Of a stretch of 64,000 nucleotides of DNA, positions 44,545-55,661 are shown piece by piece; the stretch's first letter is position 1, and each line of letters begins with the position of its first letter. A program made the position numbers and the translations under genes. Under the pieces are notes generated by a model. That model worked only from the letters and a program-made list of their open reading frames with translations. It ran no database searches and had not been told where the DNA came from. The stretch comes from Tulasnella sp. 424 (lineage: Eukaryota; Basidiomycota; Agaricomycetes; Cantharellales; Tulasnellaceae): NCBI GenBank assembly GCA_019633425.1, contig WSUB01000016.1, positions 1-64,000 on the forward strand, written 5' to 3'.

Positions 44545-47500
44545 TCAAGGTTCCATATCTCGGTTCTCGACCTTCGGAGGATAGCTTGAAGGGGGACCGG
44601 CTACGCTCGCGCGCTGTGGACTACTCATCTGCGGACGACCAGCGACGTTTGATCCAGCACCGAAAGAAGGCCTAGCAGAGAGGGGTTGCCGTTCGTCTAC
44701 TTCTGCCAAGGTTCTGTCGATGCCTCGCCTCAAGAGATGATAGCTGTTGGCATCTTTGGCAACTGAGTCGTATTTCGCCTTCAACCCAAGGACGTCGACC
44801 CAGCAAAGGTCAAGGCTTTCATTTTGCCCGATCGCGTTTTCCTGCATCTGGACGAAAGAACGCTTGGCATCAGTTTCTGCGGTCGACGACGCTCGGGTTT
44901 AGCCGTTCCACTTACCTTGAGCGTGTCTTCTTCGAGTGTGGCGACCTTGTCTTTCAGCACTTTTATGACCCTTTCAGCATCCGCCTTAGCTGACAACCTC
45001 GCATCGCGCTCCTCTTCCCAAGCCTTTCGCAAGCTTTGGTTATCCGCCACTAGTGTAGTCACTTGCTCCTTCAAAATGCCCAACTGTCGCGCGTTCTCTG
45101 CCGCCATGTCCAAGAATTGTTGGTTCATGCTCGCCTGGAGCGCGTCGAACCTGGCGGTCCAAGAAGACGCGGTGGAGTCGACTCTAGACTCCAACTTGTT
45201 CTCAACTCCTTCGACCCACTGCCCAAAGCGAGTCTCGGAATCCTTGACCTTCGTGTCCATCGTACCCTCGAGTTTAGAGAATTTCTCCTTGGCGGTAGAC
45301 TCGAACGTCGCGTGTTGCTTCTCCAGTGTCTTGCCCATGGTGTCGATCTTCGTGTCGTACGTCGACTCGAGTTGGGTAATCCTCTGATCAACGGCGGTTT
45401 CGAGGAATTCGGTCTTCATGGTTAGGTTACTGTCCATGTTCTTGAGCTTTGTTCTCAAAGAATGTCGGGCCTTGCAGGACAAAGAAGGAGCGTGAGCAAA
45501 AGCTTAGGAACCAGCCCCGGAGGACAAAGAGGGAACACGGTCAAAGCGCCACTCACATCGTTCACGTCAATCACCTCTCCAGGACTTTTGTCAAACGGAT
45601 CGAACAATCTCCACTCTTTTTCTATTGCAGCAACCCGAGCGTTCACAGAGGTGTAACACCTTTCTGATTCCTTCACATCCGTAACACATCTCTTCTCCAA
45701 ACTCGTCAACCTCGCCCCGACCTTATCAACCTCGGCGCTATTCGAAATAGCAGCTCCAATCCGACCCGCGAGTCTCTCGACGCGTTCTTCGAGTGAGTGG
45801 ACGGCCCTTTTGTGTTCATCGAGGTCCATCTTGTGTGCTTCGAGGTCGTCGGGTTTGACAAAGACCGAAGACAAGCGTACAAACTTGTCATCAAACGTCT
45901 CAGCCAGCTCCATACGTTTGCCATCCAAGCTCGAAAACGCCTGGAAACTCTTGTTTTCCAGATCTTCCAATTTGCCTTGGAAGTACGATTCTATCTCGCG
46001 CAATCGGTCCTCGTTGACGTACGACGCCGCGTTCGCATCTACGACGAGGGAGGGGGCTCCGATCTGAAGGCCTAGAGCTGGGGCAGGGCTCTGGGAGCGA
46101 ATGCGGGAAGCCTCAAAGGAAGTCTGGAGTGCAGCGGCGAGACTTTCCAAATCCACTCGCATGACTTTATGGACTGACATGAACGCGTTATCCAGCTCGC
46201 TCATCGTCTCTTGATACCTCAAGTCGGCTTCCTTGAGACGAGCATCTGCTTTCTTTCGAGCTTCTCGTTCTGCTGCCTTGGCCTCGGCCGCCGCCGCAGC
46301 CTCCATGGCCTTTCTCTTTCGTGGATCAACTGGCCTCAGGGGCTCGGTGGATGGGCCAGCCCTTGCCTTGTCCTCGACTTGAGGATCCGGATCCAATGCC
46401 GAGGATGGGCAGTGCTTGAGCCTATTCACGTCTTTCCTGCACGAGTCCCATTCAATTCGGGATTCGACTGCGACGGTGAAAGCCTTGACCAAAGCTCTAA
46501 AGGCAACTCGGATCAGTAGTTTGAAGCGGTTTCATGGATATGACTTGGACTCACGGAAGGAGGTCCTTCCCGAACTCGCGAGGCAGAGTCCGTTCTTCGG
46601 GTAACAGTCTTCGATTGAGAGAAGCTGAAAGGCAGGATATGGCTGATACGGTCGGGGATGCGGCAAAGACAGCCGTTTGAGGGGTTGGAATTGGCTCTGC
46701 AACCAGTGTCGATTCGCGAATCAGTTCTGGACCTGCGGTAGTCTTCTGTGCCTGGGGCTCAGTTGCGAGAGCCGATGGCGGTACAGTTGAAGAAGCATCC
46801 ACAGGTTCGACTTTGACTACTGCGGCTAGGGGAAGTGGAGCCACCACATCCTTCTCGATCTCCATATCGTCGCTGGACATATCCATGGCGTCGGAAGATG
46901 GAATTCCTGGAACATCGTGCGGGACAACACCTTCGTTTTTGAGACGACCAAGGACGCCGTTGACGAATGCAGCGACGTCTACGTCGCCTGAAAAGGGCCC
47001 TGTAGCCTTTGATTGTTGTGGTCGACTTGGACCCCCCACATCCACAAAGGATGCTGAAGAGACGCGATGACCCCCCATATCCACAACGGATGCCGAAGAG
47101 ACGCGATTATTTCCTGGACGACGGCCATCTGCCAGAGTCATTTCGCCCGACGACCCTCGCGAATGCGATTGTCGGAAAGCGGGTCGGGTTTCCATCGTGT
47201 CGCGCGATAAGGGTAAAGTGGGGGTTGTATCGCGCGATGAAGGGATACGGTTGTACAGCGGTGGATGGGTTGGCGGGAGACGATGAGGGAGAGGGGAGTC
47301 TCGAGAAGGAGGGGATACAGAGCGGTTGTCACGGTCTCGGTGAGAGGAGGAGGTGAAGCGAGGCATCTTGGGGGAGGAAGACGGGTGGGCTGGCTCAGAA
47401 GACATGGCTGATACCCCGCGTTTTAAGGACTGGCGTTCAATGGACGATTGGGCAGCAATATGCGATGAAGGCACAGCGTCCATCGTGGCGCCCCGTGCCC

Positions 47501-47892
47501 TGGGTGGTGAACGAGAACGACTGCTTTGTCGAGGGCGTTTGGTATTGGACTGGTGGGTTGGTCGCCCTCGGTCGTCGCCGGTGCCGGGAATGCTATTACT
47601 GCTGCTGGGCTTGGACATTGGAGTGAAGGCACAGTGCACGTTGAGAGAATTGCGGTGGTTATCTCTGGGCGTATCTGGTAAGGTGGTGCTGCGAGGCTTT
47701 GGTGGTAGTGAAAGGGAGGAAGAGCGGGGAGTGCCGTTTGGTAAGGTCGCAGAGCTAGGTACGTGAACCAAGAACAAAGAAAGTCGTCAGACCGGCTTCT
47801 TAAATAGTTTCCCCATACAAATGAAAAGCCTCATACCGAGAGAGGAATGGATTCTGCGGGAGAGTGGTTGGATGGAGGAGCAGGTTCATCAT
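44545..47892 (-). CDS. Large coiled-coil protein of unknown function
   Basis: Exons 47837-47892, 46555-47754, 45557-46496, 44916-45470, 44545-44847; 1017 aa. The first 400 residues are Ser/Pro/Arg-rich and disordered, with an SRSRSPPRARG stretch and an imperfect 18-residue duplication (NRVSSASVVDMGG / HRVSSASFVDVGG). A short ordered element FVNGVLGRLKNEG follows. Residues from about 500 to 940 are long heptad coiled coils (AAAAAEAKAAEREARKK region; MGKTLEKQHATFESTAKEKF; ILKEQVTTLVADNQSLRKAW). The C-terminus is again disordered. No family recognised; such designs are common in scaffold proteins of nucleus or cytoskeleton. The tiny first exon rests on a good donor and frame fit only; the last intron (44848-44915) is short and well formed. 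Confidence 0.75.
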
Positions 47893-49166
47893 GAGGAGCG
47901 GGCGGAAGTGTTAGCTTTTAGACTGAAAGACTGACGCCCCAAGCCAATTTAACTTGGGTCACACTCACTCTAGACCTTTCAGTTGACTGCTCAATTTTAC
48001 GACCGTCTTTGGAGTGTTTGCTTTCAGGTGGGTTTTGATGCTGACTATCGCGAACTTGAGGCATTGATAGATATAGGGCTAAAAGGATGGAAAGGGGGCC
48101 AAGGGGGATCAATCCGAGCTTTGCATCCGGCCGTTCGGGAGTCACAATGAAAAAGGAAAATTGGTCCAAGACGTACGTAGCACGCGTGAAAATATGTCGA
48201 CCTTTGACCGACGCGTTCTCAAGGCGAGTAGAGGGCGGGGCGGAGTGGAAATGTGATGAAAAATGCTGCTGCAGGACGCGACTGATATATGAAGTCGCCG
48301 ACACGCTAGGCTAGGGTCTGGTCGCTGGCTCCGCTGATGGTGACATCCGGGTGCCAAAAAACTCGTCAAGTGCCTCTTTTCCTTAAATGATCCGCCCTGC
48401 ACGAAACACTACTCCATTTTTTTTATGGCCTGCGTCGAGCGAATTTCAAGCAGGCAAGTGCGCGCTTGGCTATTGTCCGACAACGCAGGGACGCGACGCG
48501 ACCGATCCAAGGAACTGGGATCCAGAGATGCCACAATGAACCTCACCGCGCCAACAGCTCACCGCTCATCAAGGCCTGCATTAACCCTCGCACGCATGGC
48601 CTTGACGCTGCAGAAGGGTCCGTTTTCCTCTCGTTTTGCAGTAAAATGAACAAGCCACCCAATACTTCTTAATGCTCGACGATCCCGATCCAATCCCAGA
48701 TGAATCCCAGACGAATCCCAGACGGATACCTCACCCCAGCCTAGTGTTTTTATGTTTCCGATATGCCTCTTCTAAGGCAAGATGTCTCTATCTTAACTTC
48801 TGGGCTTCTGGAAGAGATAGTGCTTAATGTATATGAGACTCGTCCTTCTCGACGAGATCTTGAGCATGATACCCGCCAACTACATAGATCGATCTTTCTC
48901 ATGGACATGGCCGATATCAGGTCCAGTGAGAGAAACCGCATGGCGAATCCCAGTTGGGACCTCCCATTGACGATATTCTTGCTTGCCGATTAGCCCGAAA
49001 AGGGGGAGCTTCGAAAGGCGATCTAATGCTTCTCAGACCTCGAGACCTTCTGGGACTCGGAAGACACCCCCCCCCCCCAGGTCGAAGTTAAATAGTAGCC
49101 CGACTACAGCTAGATCAAGCATATATTCTACATACTAAACTCTCACAAAGTCCAATCACACGCGCA
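47893..49166. other. Intergenic, no supported gene
   Basis: About 1.27 kb between the start of the coiled-coil gene and the 3' end of eIF2B alpha. Contains three 11-base AATCCCAGAYG units (48692-48724) and a C-rich run near 49070. A 76-codon frame at 48763-48993 has an ATG but no recognisable content. Confidence 0.4.
48692..48724. repeat. Three tandem 11-base units
   Basis: AATCCCAGATG, AATCCCAGACG, AATCCCAGACG in direct succession. Confidence 0.8.
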
Positions 49167-51011
49167 TCAATCCGCGAATACACCCACGAGGAAACTCGAA
49201 ATCCCGTCAGGTGTCAGAATCCCCACATCCGAAAACACGAGCGTAATCAAGTCCGGACGAGTATAATCCACGTCCGGATTCTTGGCTATCTGCTCCTGGG
49301 ACATCTCCGGCACCGCATCTTTCGAGCTGTTTCCAAAGTACGATGGTAGACCACCGGATTGGGATCGAATTGCCCTTGGTGTGGTCGGAGAAGCCATCGT
49401 TAACGAGTGTCGCGGTGCGGTGGGTTTTTGAGATGGTAGTGTAAGAAGGGAAGAATTGTCAATGGGTAGGTCGTACTGCGATAGGGGGAAGAAGCGGAGG
49501 AATTTGTAACTGGAAGGAGTGCCATTCGAAGGTCAGCTTGGGCGGTCTCGATATCCCGGAACGAAGGCCAGAGTGGCTTTCTCCAACCACAACACTCGCC
49601 TTTCTGCTAAAGCATAAAATGGTTTGTTTACGGCTTTCGCGATGATTGCCATGGATAACGTGCCAACAGCATTGATGAGCCCCCCACTTTCAACCACAGC
49701 TTCCGAGCCAACGAGGACGAGGTCTACTTTGTCCATGCAGTAGGCTACTGCACTGTCTAGGATCACTGTGCATGGTATCCCTGCTGCAGTTAATGCGTTG
49801 TAGGTTTTCATTCTATAGGAGCAGAGTTATTCAGCCCAGCTCGTTGTCAGCCGAACGGAACGCGATGCAACTACCCTAATCCTTTTGGTCTGGCTTCAGT
49901 GACATAGACCGATATTCGTTTTCGTTTATTGGCCTTGAGCAAAGCTTGCATCACCACTCTCGAATACGAATGCGTTAAAATCTGCGTTGTCCGCGATGCA
50001 AAGTCAGCCGCTTGCTCGTGAGCCGTCCAAATGGATTGAAGAGCTCAGACGAACCACCGCGTCTTCCTTGAGGAATCCGAAAGCATGCTCCGCTATTTTA
50101 TCTCTGCTCGATTGGGCGGTTTCCGCATACTCCTTTCCTTGTCGCACCAGTTCGGCTTTATGGTGCGAGAAGTCGCGCTAGAAGGTTACCCAACGCGGAT
50201 GATTGGATGATTGAGCTCTCTGGCATGATATGGGGAGATATTATACACATACGCTGAAGTCCTGCCGGGCGGTAGTCACGTATCTAATGAACAGGTCGCA
50301 ACCCGATGTCAATCCAACTGGGTTGTGGGATTTTGATTTTAACACCGCGGCCGCATCTTTGAGACCTTCTACGAGCTCGTACATAGTTGCAGCTGGTGCG
50401 TTGAGTGGAAATATACGAGAGAAAAAAAGCAAGAGATGTTGAGTAACGGGAGTCACTGGAGGCTGTGACTCACGGCTAACCCACCTTTCGAATGAGCCAC
50501 TACATCCGTTAGGACGAGAATAGCTGCTACAGGTATCGGCAGCTAATTAAACAGATTCATATTGATATGTCAGTGACGTGGTTGCCCCCCTCCTTGTTAA
50601 GAGTATCCCGCTTACCAGCTCGTCCGACAATGACCTCATGTATGCCGAGTAAACATCGAACTGGTCTTCCGCTGCAAACCCTGTAGGTGCAGCGTCCTTC
50701 TTCGGTACTTCTAAAAACCCGGGTGATGACGACTCCGGTATGATAACTGCCCGTAAAGTCGAACTTCGTTGCGGTCGGGAGGTAGTAGCTTCGGAGGCCA
50801 TGGCGTCTTTAGGCTCTTGGCGATGATTTTCGGTTCCGCTTTCACTCGGAGGTTCAGGGAGATTGGTCGATGGTTTTGATCCCAGGAACTTTGAGCCCCA
50901 GCTAAGGATTCTCGTGAAGACCAGAACAGATGCGATGGAGACAGCGGCAGCGGTGGCGAGATTAGCGGCGAGGAGGCCGTCGTGTGAAAGGATCCGCTCC
51001 GTGAAGTGCAT
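49167..51011 (-). CDS. GCN3: Translation initiation factor eIF2B, alpha subunit
   Basis: Regulatory subunit of the eIF2 guanine-nucleotide exchange factor; senses phosphorylated eIF2 alpha. Exons: 50616 to the start, 50485-50542, 50253-50392, 50055-50177, 49875-49981, 49600-49812, 49167-49509. Family marks: [142 protein letters not shown]. Start codon: the ATG at 50801 gives 389 aa; the frame continues to an ATG at 51011 (459 aa), adding a hydrophobic segment (about residues 14-36). The intron 49510-49599 begins with GC, not GT (AG|GCGAGT), and only this donor joins AES to YKF in frame. An insert of about 50 residues before YTRPDL is Ser/Pro-rich. Confidence 0.92.
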
Positions 51012-51581
51012 CGCAATGTCAACCAATTTGGACTTTTTGGAGCGATGGTTCGTGGTCGAGAAGCTGACAGCGGCGTGCTGGTTCTTGTGAAACGGGAACG
51101 AGTGGGAACAAAAAGCGGAAGAGAGGCGTATTGTGGTTTGTGCGAGGTGCCTATTTAGGTTTACTGTCGAATCATCGAAATTATCCAGTGCTAAAGCCTG
51201 ACGTTGACCCCGTGTTTAGCTTTCACAGCGTTGGCGGTCATCTAACTTTAAGGCTGATGATAGTAGATGATTTATGGGGCTCGTGCTTGGGATATGGATG
51301 GATATTCCTCGTAGTATCGCGCTTGCCGACGCCTTGACCATCGAGAGTCAGCGGCAGATGGGTCCAAGCGCGACTCCGCTTCGGGAAAGGCGCTCCCCCA
51401 TCCCCATCCAAAGCGTTCACCAGCTCCCTTTAACGGCGAAAGCTTTCGCAGTCCGTTCACAGCCAAAGGCATCCCAAGCGCCAAAATTCCCTCGTGGAAG
51501 GGGACTTCAGGGGCTAATCTAATTGGAACGTGACCCGAAATCGCCAGTCGTCATTTTTGGCACGGATTTCTGGTGCTCGCG
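51012..51581. promoter_or_regulatory. Shared intergenic promoter region, eIF2B alpha / C1-THF synthase
   Basis: 570 bases between divergent starts, so both genes must take their promoters from here. No clear TATA box on either side, as expected for housekeeping genes. If eIF2B alpha starts at 50801 the region is 780 bases. Confidence 0.5.
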
Positions 51582-54500
51582 ATGCTTCGAACCTCGACTC
51601 CTCGTGTTATCTCTGCAATCGCCCATGATCTAATTCTATGCCGCACCAGATCAACAACAACAGCATGCAGTCAACTCATCTTCGTCGGATCTTTTCCGCA
51701 TTCCTCTTCAAGGTCACGACCGCCATCGTCTCCTCTCCTCCATCGTAGGCCGTTCTCCGTTTCAATGTCGACCGCCGCACCCCCGGAAGGGCAGCTCAAC
51801 ACTGCACAGGCAAACGTCGCTACTGCCGAGTCCACCTCTACACAAGCTCAAGTCATCGATGGGACCGCAATCGCCAAGTCCATTCGAGCTGAAATCACTC
51901 AGCGCATTTCGGAATTGAAAGCGCGTTACCCTCGCTTCGAGCCGCACTTGGTGATCATCCAAGCAGGCAACAGGCCTGACTCGACTACCTATGTTCGCAT
52001 GAAGGCCAAAGCGGCCGCTGAGACCGGTATCAAGTTCACTCACGTGCAAGTGGACGGGGGCGCTTCCGTCGAAGAGATCGTGCGGGTGGTCCAAAAGTTG
52101 AACAACGACGACGACGTTAGTGGAGTCTTGGTACAGCTCCCTCTAGGCGACCATGTTACTGCCGAAGGAGAGAGGACCGTCACAGAGGCCATCAGCCCAG
52201 AGAAGGATGTGGATGGGTATGTGCTTCTTACTCCATGCGATCATCCACCTGACGCTAATTTCCCGTTGGCCCAAAGCTTCCATGCGTACAACATTGGCCA
52301 CCTTTCTTCTCGCGCTTCCACGCCTCTTTTCTCTCCATGTACGCCTTCAGGTATCATCAGGTTGCTGGAATCTACTGGGAAGCCTATCGAGGGTGCCGAA
52401 GCCGTCGTGCTAGGCCGGAGTGACATCGTCGGCAGTCCTGTCGCTGCCATGCTTAGAAAGCGCGACGCGACTGTAACCCAGTGTCACAGCAGGACGAGGG
52501 ACTTGCCCGAAATTGTGAGTAGCTCTTCCAGGTGCTCGAATAAGCTGCGGACCTGATTTCGTCTTTTGGTAGGTCAAACGAGCCGACATTCTCGTCTCGG
52601 CCATTGGGAAACCGGAATTTGTCCAAGGATCATGGGTCAAACCTGGAGCCGTTGTGATAGATGTTGGAACCAATTATATTCCAGGTAACTCTTCGAGCAT
52701 CGTAACGGAAGGTGCGGTCGAAACTTACGGGCAGTTTAGACAGCACCAAAAAATCCGGCCAACGCCTCGTCGGCGACGTTGATTTCGCCTCAGCCTCAAA
52801 AGTCGCTTCGCATATTACACCTGTGCCGGGAGGAGTTGGACCCATGACTGTTGCTCTTCTCATGCACAATACCTTCCAGAGCGCTGAGAGACTCTGGAAC
52901 GCCGCGCGAGACAGAAAAGTTCGCCCGCTTCCGCTTAACATCCAAGAAAAGGTGCCCAGGTCAGTAAGGTTGATTGAGAGTTTCGGAGCCAAGTTCCTGA
53001 CCACCTTGTTCACGAACAGCGATATCGAGATCGCCATGGCCCAAACACCAAAGCCAGTCGCGGAACTCGCGTCTGAGATCGGCATCCATCCTGATGAGCT
53101 TGAGCTGTACGGAAAATACAAAGCCAAAGTGGAGCTCAGCGTCATCGACCGCCTGGCACATCGCAAGAACGGAAAATACGTCGTAATTTCTGGGTACGCT
53201 CGACGTCGAATAGGTCGGGAGTCATGGTACTCATCCTTTGGTTCCAATTCTCAGTATCACGCCCACTCCGCTTGGTGAGGGCAAGTCCACCACGACTGTC
53301 GGCCTTGCGCAAGCTTTGGGTGCGCACCTGAATCGACCAGCTTTTGCGTGCGTGCGTCAACCCAGTCAGGGCCCCACTTTCGGGATCAAGGGAGGTGCCG
53401 CTGGAGGAGGATACAGTCAGGTCATTCCTATGGACGAAGTGAGTATTCACGATTGAGCTGTGAACGGCATGGTATGTTTGCTGACCTTGTACTATTGCGT
53501 CACTAGTTCAACCTCCATTTGACGGGAGACATCCACGCGGTTTCAGCGGCGAACAATCTCGTTGGTGCGCGCTTCCGGACCATAGGGGGGCCAATTGATT
53601 ACTGACGCTCTCCTTGCGGATCACAGCCGCTGCCCTCGATGCTAGGATGTTCCATGAAGCCACTCAGCCGGACAAAGCGTTCTGGGGCCGTCTGGTTCCA
53701 GTCAAGAAGGGGAAGAGAGAATTTGCCCCTTTGATGCTGAAGCGGCTGAAGAAGCTCGGCATCGACAAGACCAACCCTGATGATCTGACGCCCGAAGAAA
53801 TCAATCGCTTCGCCAGGCTCGATGTCGATCCGGACACCATTACCTGGAACCGAGTTGTCGACGTCAACGATCGCTTCTTGCGCAAGATCACTGTTGGTCA
53901 AGGTGCTACCGAGCAAGGTCATACGAGGGAGACGGGCTTCGATATCAGCGTTGCCAGCGAGTGCATGGCCGTTCTCGCGTTGAGCAACAGCCTCGCGGAC
54001 ATGCGTGAAAGGTGCCGTTAATGATTTGCCGCAGTCGTTCGATTCATTTTCTGATCGATGTATGGACAACCAGACTAGGGAACATGGTTGTTGCCACAAG
54101 CAAACGGGGCGAGCCTATCACAGCGGACGACCTTGGCGTCGGAGGTGCCCTTGCCGTACTTATGAAAGATGCTATTAAACCGAATCTTATGCAATCCCTG
54201 GAGGTAAGCCGGCTCCCGTTTGAAGAAGCCCGTTTTTGTACGTAACAGCACTGAGACGCCGTCGGTCAGGGCACCCCCGTATTCGTTCACGCAGGACCTT
54301 TCGCAAACATTGCTCACGGGTAAGTAGTTTCTGCGGAACGACTCTAACGTGACTGCGTGGATTTCTTATATGTTTCACAACCTTTGTTACACAGTAACTC
54401 GTCCATTTTGGCGGATCGGGTCGCGTTGAAGCTTGCGGGAACCGAGGAAGGCGATGATCCTTCTCGCCAGGGTTACGTCCTAACCGAAGCCGGATTCGGC

Positions 54501-55494
54501 GCTGATATGGGGATGGAGAAGTTCTGCAACATCAAGTGCCGGACCTCTGGTTTAAACCCTGACGCGACGGTCATTGTTGCGACCACGCGAGCCCTCAAAA
54601 TGCACGGAGGTGGTCCTGACGTCACCCCTGGCAAGGCGATCCCTGATGTATACACCCAAGAAAACCTGGATATGCTGCGCGAGGGATGCAAGAACCTGGC
54701 GAAACACATCGAAAACGCGAAGAAGTTCGGTTTGAAGGTGGTTGTGGCCGTCAATCAGTTCTCGTAAGTCTTATAGTGCACCGTCCACCGGTTACAGAGT
54801 GTGTAACTAAATTCGCTTTATAATAGTACGGACACCGATGCCGAGCTTCAACTAGTACGCGAGTGCGCCCTCCAAGCTGGTGCAGATGCTGCCGTAATTA
54901 GCAACCATTGGGCCAAGGGTGGTGCCGGTGCCAAGGCACTGGCTGAGGCCCTCGTGGATGTCTGTGAGCGCGGTGAAACTGAATTCAAATTGCTCTATCC
55001 TGCGGAGGCGTCCCTGGAAGAGAAAATCACGACCATCTCAAAAGAGATTTATGGCGCTGACGGCATTGAGCTTAGTGAGCTTGCCCGGAAGCAGTTGGAG
55101 ACGTACACCGCGCAGGGATATGCTCACCTTCCCAGTAAGTATTACCCCGAGTGTCTTGTCTGATGTTCCACGGACTTACGCGTCCTTTCCTGTTACGAAA
55201 AGTTTGCATGGCAAAGACCCAATATTCGTTCTCGCACGACCCGAAGCTCAAGGGCGTGCCGAAAGGTGGGCCTTTCATTTCTCACTGCGCCTTTGGGGTT
55301 GATCGTTACTAAGAGAAACGGGGTTGTTGTTCGAAGGCTTTACCATTCCAGTTCGAGCAATCAGGCTTTCCGCAGGCGCTGGTTTCCTGTACCCCATTCT
55401 AGGAGACATGCAGACTATGCCAGGTCTAGGTACACGTCCAGGCTTCTGGGAGGTTGGGCTAGACGAGAGTGGCAAGGTGGTCGGCCTGTTTTAA
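51582..55494 (+). CDS. MIS1: C1-tetrahydrofolate synthase (trifunctional)
   Basis: Carries methylene-THF dehydrogenase, methenyl-THF cyclohydrolase and formyl-THF synthetase activities of one-carbon metabolism. Fourteen exons: 51582-52216, 52277-52514, 52573-52684, 52740-52959, 53020-53193, 53255-53438, 53507-53564, 53627-54011, 54074-54203, 54270-54319, 54395-54763, 54827-55134, 55203-55265, 55337-55494; 1027 aa. The dehydrogenase/cyclohydrolase part has the catalytic Lys in [38 protein letters not shown]; the synthetase part has the ATP loop [37 protein letters not shown] and [12 protein letters not shown]. The first 62 residues are basic and Ser-rich without acids near the start, fitting a mitochondrial leader; a second Met (MSTAAPPEG, at about residue 62) could start a cytosolic form. 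The intron at 52960-53019 has no stop and could be mistaken for exon. Confidence 0.95.
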
Positions 55495-55661
55495 TCTCGT
55501 CGTTTCTATTGTCCTCGATGTTCTCCATTACCTTTCCACCAGCTTTTTCTTCGCATTTCCGTTAAGTACCATATTTCTGCAACCGCTCAACCGGCTCAAT
55601 GAATCAAATTGCATGAAAGGAGATTATAGTAGCGCGGGTACAATGTCTAGGATGGGGATGA

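Noticed and set aside
52960..53019. Open reading through an intron in C1-THF synthase as extra protein
   Set aside because: GTCAGT ... CAG splice sites flank it and removing it joins VPS to [11 protein letters not shown], which matches the family.
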